Assembly (NCBI GenBank): GCA_965367295.1
Contig: CBDUHN010000037.1
Coordinates: forward strand, 1 to 34,566
Reading direction: 5' to 3'
Source of the DNA: JAIVHA01 sp965367295
Lineage (GTDB): Bacteria; Pseudomonadota; Gammaproteobacteria; DSM-19610
DNA: 34,566 bases
The notes under the pieces are model-generated. The model saw only the letters and a list, made by a program, of their open reading frames with translations. It did not search any database and was not told the origin of the DNA. Positions 6,193-13,641 of the stretch are shown here, piece after piece; the stretch's first letter is position 1, and every line of letters begins with the position of its first letter. The position numbers and the translations under genes are program-made.

Positions 6193-8346
6193 ATGAAATC
6201 CGCCCAGTTAAAAGCCGTGCCCACCAGCGTTGCCACCATTCCCTTCCAGTCCGCTTCCGTGGACATCTGGGACAAGAAATACCGTCTGAAAACCAAGGAC
6301 GGCAGTGATATCGATCAGACCGTCGATGATACCTATCGCCGTGTGGCCAGGGCCCTGGCCGAGGTGGAGACCACCGACGAGAAACGCGAACACTGGAACG
6401 AGCAGTTCCTGTGGGCGCTGCGCCGCGGGGCCATTCCCGCCGGCCGCATCACCTCCAATGCCGGTGCCCTGGAGCACAAGCCCGCCACCTCCACCATTAA
6501 CTGCACCGTGTCCGGCATCATCGAGGACTCCATGGACAACATCCTGGAGCGGGTGCACGAGGCAGGCCTGACCCTGAAGGCCGGTTGTGGTATCGGCTAC
6601 GAGTTCTCCACCCTGCGGCCGCGCGGCGCCTATGTGTCCGGTGCCGGTGCCTATACCTCCGGCCCGCTGTCGTTCATGGATATCTACGACAAGATGTGCT
6701 TCACCGTCTCCAGCGCCGGCGGCCGCCGTGGCGCGCAGATGGCCACCTTCGATGTCGGCCATCCCGATGTGATGGATTTCATCCGCGCCAAGCGCGAGAG
6801 CGGTCGCCTGCGCCAGTTCAACCTGTCACTGCTGATTACCAGGGAATTCATGGAAGCGGTGCAGGCCAATGGCGACTGGAAGCTGGCCTTCCCGGTCACG
6901 GCAAAGGAAGTGGAACTGGACGGCATCGACCTGCATGACCCGGAGCAGGTGGTGTGGCGCGAATGGCCCTACAAGAACAAGTACGTCAGCAATGAATCCG
7001 GCCTGGTGGCCTGCAAGGTGTATCGCACCATCCGCGCCCAGCGCCTGTGGGACGTGATCATGGCCTCCACCTATGATTTTGCCGAGCCGGGCTTCATCCT
7101 CATCGACAAGGTCAATGAGATGAACAACAACTGGTTCTGCGAGAACATCCGCGCCACCAATCCCTGTGGCGAACAGCCCCTGCCGCCCTATGGTTCCTGC
7201 CTGCTGGGCTCGGTGAACCTGACCAAGTTCCTGCGTGATCCCTTCACCGACAAGGCCTGGTTCGACTGGGAGGAATTCCGCAAGGTGGTGGCCATCTTCA
7301 CCCGCATGCTCGACAACGTGGTGGAGATCAACGGCCTGCCGCTCGAAGAACAGCGCCGGGAGATCACCAGCAAGCGTCGTCACGGCATGGGTTTCCTGGG
7401 CCTGGGTTCCTCGCTCACCATGCTGCGCATGAAATACGGCAGTCCCGAATCACTGGAGTTCACTGAACGCGTCAGCCGCGAACTGGCCATGGCCGGTTGG
7501 GAAATGGCGCTGGAACTGGCCAAGGAAAAAGGCCCGGCCCCGATCATGGAGCAGGAGTTCGAGGTGACCGCCGAGATGCTGCGCAAACGCCCGGAAATGA
7601 AAAAGGACGGGTACAGTGTGGGCGACCGGATCAAGGGCAAGGTGCTGCATGCCCGCTACAGTCGCTACATGCAGCAGGTGGCGATGGAAAACCCGGGGCT
7701 GGTCAGCGAACTGGCGGAGGTTGGCGCACGCTTCACCCACCACACCTCCATCGCACCAACCGGCACCATCTCCCTGTCCCTGGCCAACAATGCCAGCAAT
7801 GGTATCGAGCCCAGCTTTGCCCATCACTATTTCCGTAACGTGATTCGTGAAGGCAAGAAATCCAAGGAAAAGGTCGACGTGTATTCCTTCGAACTGCTGG
7901 CCTACCGCGAACTGGTGAATGCCGAAGCCATCCCGGGCTCCGAGGAAGAGAGTGAGAAGCTGCCGGATTACTTTATTTCCGCCGACGATATCTCACCGAA
8001 GGAACATGTGGACATCCAGGCGGCGGCGCAGAAATGGATTGATTCCTCCATTTCCAAAACCGCCAACGTGCCCACCGAATATCCCTACGAGGATTTCAAG
8101 AGCATCTACCACTACGCCTACCAGCAGGGTCTGAAAGGTTGCACCACCTTCCGTTTCAACCCGGAGGCCTTCCAGGGTGTGCTGGTGAAAGAGTCAGATC
8201 TGGCCAATACCACCTACCGCTTCACGCTGGAGGACGGCACTGTGCTGGAACTCAAGGGCAATGAAGAAATTGAATATGACGGCGAGATGCATAGCGCCGC
8301 CAATCTGTATGACGCACTCAAGGAAGGGTACTACGGCAAGTTCTAG
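6193..8346 (+). CDS. nrdJa: Adenosylcobalamin-dependent (class II) ribonucleotide reductase, catalytic chain NrdJa
   Basis: A 717-aa catalytic subunit that reduces ribonucleotides to deoxyribonucleotides with B12 as radical source, so it works with or without oxygen. Visible catalytic residues: redox cysteines C104 (STINCTVSG) and C336 (PYGSC), and the radical site N323-x-C325-x-E327 (NPCGEQ), 11 residues before C336 as in class II enzymes. The segment IAPTGTISL near residue 535 and CTTFRFN near 670 are family landmarks. The start at 6193 has AGGAG at 6183-6187; an open extension to 6073 lacks a ribosome site and precedes conserved sequence. The C-terminal part is encoded separately by nrdJb 31 nt downstream, as in Pseudomonas. 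The region has no nrdAB or nrdDG. Regulation by NrdR is supported by two boxes upstream. Confidence 0.95.
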   Translation: MKSAQLKAVPTSVATIPFQSASVDIWDKKYRLKTKDGSDIDQTVDDTYRRVARALAEVETTDEKREHWNEQFLWALRRGAIPAGRITSNAGALEHKPATSTINCTVSGIIEDSMDNILERVHEAGLTLKAGCGIGYEFSTLRPRGAYVSGAGAYTSGPLSFMDIYDKMCFTVSSAGGRRGAQMATFDVGHPDVMDFIRAKRESGRLRQFNLSLLITREFMEAVQANGDWKLAFPVTAKEVELDGIDLHDPEQVVWREWPYKNKYVSNESGLVACKVYRTIRAQRLWDVIMASTYDFAEPGFILIDKVNEMNNNWFCENIRATNPCGEQPLPPYGSCLLGSVNLTKFLRDPFTDKAWFDWEEFRKVVAIFTRMLDNVVEINGLPLEEQRREITSKRRHGMGFLGLGSSLTMLRMKYGSPESLEFTERVSRELAMAGWEMALELAKEKGPAPIMEQEFEVTAEMLRKRPEMKKDGYSVGDRIKGKVLHARYSRYMQQVAMENPGLVSELAEVGARFTHHTSIAPTGTISLSLANNASNGIEPSFAHHYFRNVIREGKKSKEKVDVYSFELLAYRELVNAEAIPGSEEESEKLPDYFISADDISPKEHVDIQAAAQKWIDSSISKTANVPTEYPYEDFKSIYHYAYQQGLKGCTTFRFNPEAFQGVLVKESDLANTTYRFTLEDGTVLELKGNEEIEYDGEMHSAANLYDALKEGYYGKF

Positions 8347-8377
8347 GCCGGGTCATCAGGGATATCAGGAGAACATC

Positions 8378-9067
8378 ATGGCGATCAAGATCGAAAAAAA
8401 GATTGTTAGTTACAATGTAGTGAAGGAAAACGAAGCCCCGGCAGTGGTGGAAGCGCCCAAGGTCGAGGACAAGGTGGTGCACCTGCACGAAAAACTGGAA
8501 CGGCCGGATATGCTGGTGGGGTCCACCTACAAGATCAAGACCCCGCTGTCCGAGCACGCGCTGTATGCCACCATCAACGACATCATTCTCAATCCAGGCA
8601 CGCAGCATGAACTGCGGCGCCCCTTCGAGATCTTCATCAACTCGAAGAACATGGATCACTTCCAGTGGATCGTGGCGCTTACCCGGATCATCTCCGCCGT
8701 GTTCCGCAAGGGTGGCGACGTGACCTTCCTGGTGGAGGAGTTGCGTTCCGTGTTCGATCCGCGTGGTGGTTATTTCAAGAAGGGCGGCAAGTATATGCCG
8801 TCACTGGTGGCGGAAATCGGGGATGCCATTGAATGTCACCTGCGCATGATCGGCATGCTCAAGGATGACACGCTGGATGAGCATCAGAAAAAACTCATCC
8901 AGGAAAAGCGTGCCCAGTATGAAGCCTCCACCAAATCGATGGAGGAAGCGGATGCGGGTGATTTTCCCGCCGGGGCTCAACTTTGCATTAAATGCAATGT
9001 CAAGGCTGCCATTACGATGGATGGTTGTTTAACATGTCTGAACTGCGGCGAATCCAAGTGTGGCTGA
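8378..9067 (+). CDS. nrdJb: Class II ribonucleotide reductase, C-terminal chain NrdJb (TSCPD/zinc-ribbon)
   Basis: A 229-aa protein equivalent to the C-terminal domain of one-piece NrdJ. An N-terminal linker of about 55 residues is followed by the TSCPD-type domain (GSTYKIKTPL, PFEIFINSKN, DHFQWIVALTRIISAVFRKGG, quoted as landmarks) and a C-terminal zinc-ribbon of the C-x2-C ... C-x2-C type (CIKC, then CLTCLNCGESKCG), which carries the cysteines that re-reduce the active site in family members. The ATG at 8378 has an AGGAG site at 8367-8371; a longer open frame from 8261 runs inside nrdJa and is rejected. Two chains encoded side by side with a 31-nt gap, in the order and size of the Pseudomonas aeruginosa NrdJa/NrdJb pair, strongly support the call. 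Confidence 0.93.
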   Translation: MAIKIEKKIVSYNVVKENEAPAVVEAPKVEDKVVHLHEKLERPDMLVGSTYKIKTPLSEHALYATINDIILNPGTQHELRRPFEIFINSKNMDHFQWIVALTRIISAVFRKGGDVTFLVEELRSVFDPRGGYFKKGGKYMPSLVAEIGDAIECHLRMIGMLKDDTLDEHQKKLIQEKRAQYEASTKSMEEADAGDFPAGAQLCIKCNVKAAITMDGCLTCLNCGESKCG

Positions 9068-9130
9068 TGCGCCAGTACAGAACAAAAATGTAAAAAATGT
9101 TGACGGATTTTATCCGCGTCGGTGGAGATC

Positions 9131-9355
9131 ATGTTACTGCAGCACAGAGCCATACCCGGTTACTGGTACGCGAATATTGTTGGTCAGTTGGTGCAGGTGC
9201 GAGCGGTACTGTATACCAACGGCGTGCTGACCCGCATTTTGCTCGAGTACATCAACGGGCGTCGCGATTTCGTGGACCCTGATGGCTGGCGCTATCTGGA
9301 CCTGGCCCTGCACTCCCCGGGCATGGAGCGCCGTGGCCGGGCACGGGATCTGTAA
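9131..9355 (+). CDS. Small protein of unknown function downstream of nrdJb
   Basis: A 74-aa basic protein I do not recognise. It begins MLLQHRAIPGYWYANI, has a hydrophobic centre (LVQVRAVLYTNGVLTRILLEYI) and ends in a basic tail with a PGMERRGRARDL sequence. There is no Cys and no clear signal peptide. GGTGGAG lies 3 nt before the ATG, which is tight; an in-frame GTG at 9122 is the alternative. It sits 63 nt after nrdJb and directly before a good terminator, so it is probably the third gene of the nrdJ operon. A role linked to nucleotide reduction is only suggested by position. Confidence 0.6.
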   Translation: MLLQHRAIPGYWYANIVGQLVQVRAVLYTNGVLTRILLEYINGRRDFVDPDGWRYLDLALHSPGMERRGRARDL

Positions 9356-9370
9356 CCCGCAGGCATGCAC

Positions 9371-9399
9371 TGGCCCGGTATCCCCGGGCCATGTTTTTT
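9371..9399 (+). terminator. Rho-independent terminator of the nrdJ operon
   Basis: A perfect 8-bp stem TGGCCCGG / CCGGGCCA with a 5-nt loop is followed by TGTTTTTT. It lies 15 nt after the stop of the small gene and 5 nt before the next start codon. Confidence 0.88.
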
Positions 9400-9404
9400 G
9401 ACCC

Positions 9405-10049
9405 ATGACCGATCTCCCCGCCACACCCTGCCAATCCGGACCGCTCTTCATCGCCGGGCCTGCCGGTCGACTGGAAACCCTCATCGAATGTCCCGCCAAT
9501 GACGGCACGCCTGTCGGTGTTGCGGTGCTCTGTCATCCCCATCCACTGCATGGTGGTACCCTGACCAACAAGGTGGTGCACACCCTGGCGCGCACCTGTA
9601 ATGCCCTTGACCTGATCACCGTGCGGTTCAATTTCCGTGGTGTCGGTGACAGTGAAGGGGAGTACGGTGAGGCGTTGGGTGAAACCGATGACCTGCACGC
9701 GGTGCTCGAGTGGGTGCAAGGGCGCTGGCCGGGACAGCCGCTCTGGCTGGGGGGATTTTCCTTCGGGGCCTACGTGGCTTTGCGGGCCGCCGAACGCTGG
9801 TCCCTGCACCAGCTCATCACCATTGCCCCGCCGGTGAATTACTTTTCCTTCGCGCCGTTGGCGCCGGTACGCTGCGACTGGCTGCTGGTGCAGGGGGATG
9901 CCGATGAGGTGGTGCCCCATGGCCAGGTGATGGAATGGATCGCGGGTCTGTCGACGCCGCCGCGGCTGCTGGAGATGCCCGGTGCCGGACATTTCTTTCA
10001 CGGCCGCCTCAATGAGCTGCGCACGCAGCTGCTGACCTTGCTGGGTTAA
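9405..10049 (+). CDS. Alpha/beta hydrolase (dienelactone hydrolase-like fold)
   Basis: A 214-aa soluble hydrolase. Family landmarks: the VLCHPHPLHGGTLTNKVV oxyanion region near residue 41, FNFRGVGDSEG near 75, the nucleophile elbow G-F-S119-F-G, a late acid in QGDADEVVP (D167) and H196 in GAGHFFHG. This pattern is typical of the small CPBP-adjacent/KANL3-Tex30-like hydrolases annotated as alpha/beta hydrolase; substrate unknown, likely a small ester or thioester. No signal peptide, so cytoplasmic. The ATG lies 5 nt after the nrdJ operon terminator and no clear ribosome site precedes it other than the GGGCC of the hairpin, so the start is by length and conservation. It appears to be a single-gene unit. 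Confidence 0.85.
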   Translation: MTDLPATPCQSGPLFIAGPAGRLETLIECPANDGTPVGVAVLCHPHPLHGGTLTNKVVHTLARTCNALDLITVRFNFRGVGDSEGEYGEALGETDDLHAVLEWVQGRWPGQPLWLGGFSFGAYVALRAAERWSLHQLITIAPPVNYFSFAPLAPVRCDWLLVQGDADEVVPHGQVMEWIAGLSTPPRLLEMPGAGHFFHGRLNELRTQLLTLLG

Positions 10050-10184
10050 CCGGCATCGGGTTGGTTGCGCCGGCTTCCTGCCGGTGCATTCTTCGTTACT
10101 CTCTGGTTATCGTTCTGACTGACAGGCGGACAATTGCGCCGGTACGGTTCATATTCGGGGTTCTGCGTGACCATCCGGGATCCG

Positions 10185-10228
10185 ATTGCAAAATCCGTTC
10201 GTGATCGCCCGTGAGGGCATCAGGTTGC
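10185..10228 (+). promoter_or_regulatory. Candidate activator-binding region upstream of the tusA-yeeE operon
   Basis: ATTGCA at 10185-10190 and TTGCA at 10224-10228 lie about 107 and 68 bp upstream of the sigma-54 -24 element at 10294. The same ATTGCA/TGCAAT half-site recurs upstream of the two other good sigma-54 promoters in this window. It may be the enhancer site of the NtrC-type regulator encoded at 20237-21634. This is pattern matching on a short motif. The remainder of the 400-nt gap after the hydrolase gene shows no gene I can support. Confidence 0.4.
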
Positions 10229-10293
10229 AGAATGAAGATGGTGTAATCAGGCGTGTATCTGCTAAGGGGTTGTTATGAATAGTAAATATCATA

Positions 10294-10308
10294 AGGCACG
10301 ATTGTTGC
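10294..10308 (+). promoter_or_regulatory. Sigma-54 promoter of the tusA-yeeE operon
   Basis: AGGCACGATTGTTGC agrees with the -24/-12 consensus TGGCACG-N4-TTGC at all but the first base, with the required 10 bp between GG and GC. Transcription would start near 10320, at a small hairpin (GCCGAACCTTCGGC, 10318-10331), giving a leader of about 137 nt before the first tusA gene. Confidence 0.8.
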
Positions 10309-10456
10309 TTTTATATGGCCGAACCTTCGGCTCACCCCGGTCACCCAGTCGGCTGACGGGCGACCAGCTGGCCGGGTGGCGACATGGAGCAAATGGATGG
10401 TGCAGTGGCATTTCCGGAAGATGCGGTATCTGGAACCGGCGGAGGATACCGGCGTG

Positions 10457-10786
10457 ATGTGGTGGTTTGGCAGGCGCAAGCAGCCCCAATCCGCCGGACT
10501 CAGCCGCACTGAGCGGTCCGTGGTGCTACCCGGCTCCGGTGCCACCCAGATTCATGTGCAGATTGATTGCGTGGGTGCGGTCTGCCCGCGCCCGCAGCTG
10601 CTGACCATGCGGGCACTGGATCAAATGGACGAAGGCGAGGTGCTCGAACTGCTGGTGGATAACCCGAGTTCATCGGAAGCCATCCCGGCGATGTGCATGA
10701 CCCTGGGCAGTACCTACCTGGCTACGGTACGGGATGACCAGGGCTGGCGGATCTATATCCGCAAGGGATATTCCGATGGTGCGTGA
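10457..10786 (+). CDS. TusA-family sulfur carrier protein (first copy, with N-terminal extension)
   Basis: A 109-aa protein whose C-terminal 75 residues are a TusA/SirA domain: C43-P-R-P46 is the persulfide-carrying CPxP motif, followed by the conserved LLVDNPSSSEAIPAMC segment with a second Cys. TusA proteins carry sulfane sulfur, or selenium, between sulfurtransferases. The N-terminal 33 residues (MWWFGRRKQPQS...) are extra compared with standard TusA of about 80 aa and are partly aromatic and basic. GGAGG at 10441-10445 precedes the ATG at 10457 by 11 nt, and a GTG at 10454 would have better spacing; the open frame runs on to 10376 without a ribosome site. First gene of the operon, 48 nt before yeeE. 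Confidence 0.85.
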   Translation: MWWFGRRKQPQSAGLSRTERSVVLPGSGATQIHVQIDCVGAVCPRPQLLTMRALDQMDEGEVLELLVDNPSSSEAIPAMCMTLGSTYLATVRDDQGWRIYIRKGYSDGA

Positions 10787-10834
10787 TGAGCGATGAACGA
10801 TTTTGTATGGCAGGTGATTTTGTGGGAGTAACAA

Positions 10835-12301
10835 ATGTCTGAGCAGTCTGAAACGATAACGATGGGTGGCAAACCCGCCGAAAGGGCGGGCGAGTGGTAC
10901 GGTCACAGGGGAAATCTGTATGCCCTGGTGATTCTTGCCCTGGTCACGATAGGGTCGGCCTGGGCCCTGTCGCTGGATAGTCGCTGGATCTATCTGCTGG
11001 TCTATGTCTGGTTTGGCGTCGGCTATGGCGTGCTGCTCCAGTACGGGCGTTTCTGCATGGCCTCGGCGGTGCGTGACCTGTTTGCAGTGGGTGTACCGCG
11101 CATGGCGGTGGGTATGTTGATCGCCGTGGTGCTGTTCTCGTTGACGGCGGCCATTGTGAAGATCCTGGGTGTGAACAGTTTCCATCCGCATCCCATCGGC
11201 TGGCACGTCATCATCGGCGGCGCCGTATTCGGTTTCGGGATCGTGTTTACAGGTGGCTGTGCCTCCGGTTCGTTGTACAAGACCGGTGAGGGCAACCTGG
11301 GTGCGCTGCTGGTGGTGATTTCGATCTCCTTTTCCCAGGCCATCTACGTGACGCTGGGTGGTTGGTTCAATCACCTGGTGCCCGCCGCCTGGACGGCATC
11401 CGCCGCGGCCAAGGGCATGCCCGAGGAGCTGACGGTAACGGATGGCTGGTTCGACCAGTTCACGGCCGGATACGTTTGGGACATGCAGGGTTCCACCCTG
11501 GCCGATAGTCTCGGTTTCCAGGGCGTGGCTTCCGGTGCCTTTATCGGCAACGCCCTGCTGGGCGCCATCCTGCCTTCCATTGTGATCATGGTGTACCTCT
11601 ATATGTTTGCCTATCGCAAGGGTTACCTGCGGCGCTACAAGATTGAGGCGCCGAAGCTGGGCGATCACCTGCGCGGCCTATGGTCGATGGTGACCTCGTC
11701 GCGCAATACCGCCATTGCCGGCCTGGGGCTGGGCGTGCTGGCGGGGCTGCATATGTGGGCCACGGGTGCCCTGCGCGATCATTACCAGATCTTCAATTTC
11801 GGCGAACTGCTGGCGGACATGGGGCATACCGCAGGCCTGTCAATGCAGGACACCGTGTTTGACCCGGGCTACTGGTACATCACCACCCAGGAGTCGCAGT
11901 GGGGTGCCTGGGCTATGGAAAAGGTCGGTCTGATGAGCCGGGACAACATCTTCTTCGGGCTGGAAAACGGTATCCCGAGCCCGCTGATCAACGCACCGGG
12001 CTGGATGTCGATCGGCATCATTTTCGGCGCTGCGGTCATCGCCCTGTCGCGGCGCGAGTTCAAGTGGAAGGTGCCGAGTTTTGAAACCGCCATGTTCGCC
12101 ATCATCGGTGGGGCCCTGATGGGCCTGGGTGCCCGGTTGGCAATGGGCTGCAACATCGGTGCGTTCTTCGCCACGGTAACGAATGGCGATCTGTCCGGCT
12201 GGGTGTTCCTGGCGGGTATGACGGCGGGTGGCTACCTCGGCGTGAAGGCCTTCAACCGCTGGATGGAATGGCGTGCCGGTGACGATGAGTTCGCTATCTA
12301 G
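10835..12301 (+). CDS. YeeE/YedE (TsuA-like) sulfur-compound transporter
   Basis: A 488-aa polytopic inner-membrane protein, about the size of a fused double YeeE unit. The first repeat carries QYGRFCMASA (C74) and FTGGCASGSLYKTGEGN (C142); the second carries GARLAMGCNIGAFF (C439). In TsuA/YeeE, cysteines at these pore positions relay thiosulfate-type sulfur across the membrane. I count roughly ten to twelve hydrophobic segments, with a hydrophilic loop around residues 185-220 and a cytoplasmic stretch at 262-290. It is flanked by two TusA genes, the classical YeeE-TusA pairing in which TusA accepts the imported sulfur. It starts after a TGGGAGTAAC ribosome site. Substrate could be thiosulfate, another sulfane-sulfur compound or a selenium analogue. 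Confidence 0.9.
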   Translation: MSEQSETITMGGKPAERAGEWYGHRGNLYALVILALVTIGSAWALSLDSRWIYLLVYVWFGVGYGVLLQYGRFCMASAVRDLFAVGVPRMAVGMLIAVVLFSLTAAIVKILGVNSFHPHPIGWHVIIGGAVFGFGIVFTGGCASGSLYKTGEGNLGALLVVISISFSQAIYVTLGGWFNHLVPAAWTASAAAKGMPEELTVTDGWFDQFTAGYVWDMQGSTLADSLGFQGVASGAFIGNALLGAILPSIVIMVYLYMFAYRKGYLRRYKIEAPKLGDHLRGLWSMVTSSRNTAIAGLGLGVLAGLHMWATGALRDHYQIFNFGELLADMGHTAGLSMQDTVFDPGYWYITTQESQWGAWAMEKVGLMSRDNIFFGLENGIPSPLINAPGWMSIGIIFGAAVIALSRREFKWKVPSFETAMFAIIGGALMGLGARLAMGCNIGAFFATVTNGDLSGWVFLAGMTAGGYLGVKAFNRWMEWRAGDDEFAI

Positions 12302-12342
12302 TGCAGTACAGAAGTAATTGATATGCAATCAGGAGAATGGAA

Positions 12343-12594
12343 ATGGCAGTAAAGTTTGAAAAGGTCGATGAGGGAGATTATCTGTTGGATGTGACCGGCT
12401 ATGTGTGCCCGCATCCGCAGATGTATACCAAGAAGGTGATGGGCAAGCTGGGCAGCGGAGACGTGCTTACGTTGAAGTTCGATAACCCCTCATCGGGTGA
12501 ATCCATCATCGCCATGTGTGAAGCAGAGGGTAATGACCTGCTGGAACGCGTCGAGGACGGTGGATCCTTCTTCTGGAAAATTCGCAAGGGCTGA
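12343..12594 (+). CDS. TusA-family sulfur carrier protein (second copy)
   Basis: An 83-aa single-domain TusA protein: GYVC22-P-H-P25 is the CPxP active site, and LKFDNPSSGESIIAMCEAEG is the second conserved block with its Cys. It should accept and pass on persulfide sulfur in the cytoplasm, most likely from the YeeE-type transporter encoded 41 nt upstream. AGGAG at 12331-12335 is 7 nt before the ATG at 12343; the ATG at 12337 is too close to it. The stop is only 4 nt before the DsrE-like gene, so translation is probably coupled. It differs from the first copy in lacking an N-terminal extension and in having His rather than Arg in the CPxP motif. Confidence 0.92.
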   Translation: MAVKFEKVDEGDYLLDVTGYVCPHPQMYTKKVMGKLGSGDVLTLKFDNPSSGESIIAMCEAEGNDLLERVEDGGSFFWKIRKG

Positions 12595-12598
12595 GTCT

Positions 12599-12910
12599 AT
12601 GAGATTCGGACTGGTAGTGACAAACGAACGTAACGCGGATACGGCCAGGGAATTGCTGGAGGCGGCGCAGGAGCGGGGCTGGGAATGTCGTTGTTTTCTG
12701 ACCGATCGCGGCGCCTTGCTGCTGAACGATCAGGCTTTCATGGCCTCTCCCGCCTTCGCCAAAACCAATATTGCGGTTTGTGAGCTCAGTGTCGAGCGTT
12801 ACGAGGATCATGGTCTGCATGCCCGTGGCATTGATGCCCATGTGGTCATCGGCGGTCAATACCAGGATGCGGAGCTGGTACGTAACAGCGACCGTGTGCT
12901 GGTGCTGTAG
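12599..12910 (+). CDS. DsrE-family-like sulfurtransferase (putative)
   Basis: A 103-aa protein with an alternating strand/helix pattern of a DsrE-like fold: it opens MRFGLVVTNERNADTARELLEAA, has a GALLLNDQAF segment, then C81 in NIAVCELSVERY and ends with AELVRNSDRVLVL (quoted as landmarks). DsrE proteins carry persulfide on a Cys in this region and exchange sulfur with TusA in sulfur-oxidising bacteria. C30 and C32 in WECRC add a possible second thiol site. An AAGGG site overlaps the end of tusA. It stands between tusA and two small unknown genes with gaps of 4 and 8 nt. The family assignment is by pattern, size and neighbourhood rather than a strong signature. Confidence 0.7.
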   Translation: MRFGLVVTNERNADTARELLEAAQERGWECRCFLTDRGALLLNDQAFMASPAFAKTNIAVCELSVERYEDHGLHARGIDAHVVIGGQYQDAELVRNSDRVLVL

Positions 12911-12918
12911 GGGGCATT

Positions 12919-13185
12919 ATGAACGATCAGCAAAAAGTAATACTGGTAATTGCCCGTCACGATAAGCCGGAAGCATTACGCATGGCCAGCGGCCTTACGC
13001 TGCTGGACGATCAGGTGGTGGTCGATGTGCTTGGTCAGCTGGGTGAGGACGATGAGACCTTATTGCAGATGGAGGCGCTGGAATTCGCCGAGGTCCCCCT
13101 GAACAGTATCGACCCGGCGTCGGAAGCCGGCATGGAACAACTGGCGGACGATATCCTGCGGTCCGATACGGTGTATGTGATATGA
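12919..13185 (+). CDS. Small DsrE/DsrH-like protein, function unknown
   Basis: An 88-aa acidic protein, MNDQQKVILVIARHDKPEALRMASG at its start, with QVVVDVLGQLGEDDE in the middle and SDTVYVI at the end. The hydrophobic first strand followed by an Ala-rich helix and the C-terminal short strand look like a trimmed DsrE/TusB fold, but it has no Cys and hence could not carry persulfide itself. It may be a structural partner of the DsrE-like protein encoded 8 nt upstream. The ATG is preceded by a GGGGG stretch. It overlaps the next gene by ATGA, so the two are coupled. I do not recognise a named family. Confidence 0.7.
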   Translation: MNDQQKVILVIARHDKPEALRMASGLTLLDDQVVVDVLGQLGEDDETLLQMEALEFAEVPLNSIDPASEAGMEQLADDILRSDTVYVI

Positions 13186-13400
13186 GCGTGCAAAAAAAGA
13201 TAGTGATGTTGTATGCCGGAGACGGTACTGAGCACCCGGATGACGGTCTGGACCTGCAGCGGTTGGTCGAGGTACTGCGGGCCCGCGGCGGTATGGTTGA
13301 GGAGCAGGTGTTGGGGAGTACCCCGAATGCCTTGCTGGATCAATTGCAGGCAGGTGCGCTGCCGATCGTGTTTCGTGACGGCCTACGGGATTCCCGTTGA
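13182..13400 (+). CDS. Small protein of unknown function ending the tusA-yeeE operon
   Basis: A 72-aa protein, MSVQKKIVMLYAGDGTEHPDDG at the start, then a helix-rich LQRLVEVLRARGGMVEEQVLG, ending PIVFRDGLRDSR. The first strand plus GDG turn resembles the beginning of a DsrE-like or flavodoxin-like domain, but the protein is too short for a full domain and has no Cys. Its ATG overlaps the TGA of the previous gene. It is the last gene before a 240-nt intergenic region with a sigma-54 promoter. Conservation of the small trio in other genomes would decide whether it is a real component. Confidence 0.65.
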   Translation: MSVQKKIVMLYAGDGTEHPDDGLDLQRLVEVLRARGGMVEEQVLGSTPNALLDQLQAGALPIVFRDGLRDSR

Positions 13401-13443
13401 TTGCAAATTCCACGGCGCTTTGAAGGCGCACGTAGTCTGCAAT
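13400..13443 (+). promoter_or_regulatory. Candidate activator-binding region upstream of extH
   Basis: ATTGCA (13400-13405) and TGCAAT (13438-13443) are inverted copies of one hexamer 38 bp apart. The second is centred about 107 bp before the sigma-54 -24 element at 13547, the same distance as the ATTGCA site before the tusA-yeeE promoter. Candidate enhancer site for the sigma-54 activator. Confidence 0.4.
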
Positions 13444-13546
13444 GTTCATCATGCGCGGAAAATAGATTAAGTACCTGTATTTATAGTGTTTACGTGAGTG
13501 GCACGAACACTGCAAACAAGTAACACGTATACCGTGTCTTCATATG

Positions 13547-13561
13547 GGGCACGGTGAATGC
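13547..13561 (+). promoter_or_regulatory. Sigma-54 promoter of extH
   Basis: GGGCACGGTGAATGC fits TGGCACG-N4-TTGC except for the first base and one T, with exact GG-N10-GC spacing. Transcription would start near 13573, about 70 nt before the ATG. A second GGCACGGT at 13584 is followed by TTGA one base too far away and lacks the GC, so it is not counted as a promoter. Confidence 0.75.
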
Positions 13562-13641
13562 CCGGATGCTTTAGTGGCCAGTTGGCACGGTACATTGAAG
13601 CCGAGTGGTGGATTCAGGATTCAGCTCGTGGAGGAGAGTAG

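Noticed and set aside
9122..9130. GTG at 9122 as start of the small gene after nrdJb
   Set aside because: No ribosome site precedes it, whereas GGTGGAG lies just before the ATG at 9131, although the spacing is short; kept as an alternative only.
10275..10457. A 60-codon open frame with AAGGGG before its ATG whose TGA overlaps the ATG of the first tusA gene, like a coupled leader peptide
   Set aside because: The predicted sigma-54 start near 10320 lies inside it, so the main transcript would not carry its start codon. The sequence has no recognisable composition or family.
10670..11668. A 332-codon minus-strand open frame opposite tusA and yeeE
   Set aside because: It spans two well-supported genes and has low-complexity His/Gln/Arg composition typical of an antisense shadow.
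13583..13599. TTGGCACGGTACATTGA as a second sigma-54 promoter of extH
   Set aside because: The distance from GG to the -12 element is one base too long and the GC is missing. The site at 13547 fits the rule exactly.
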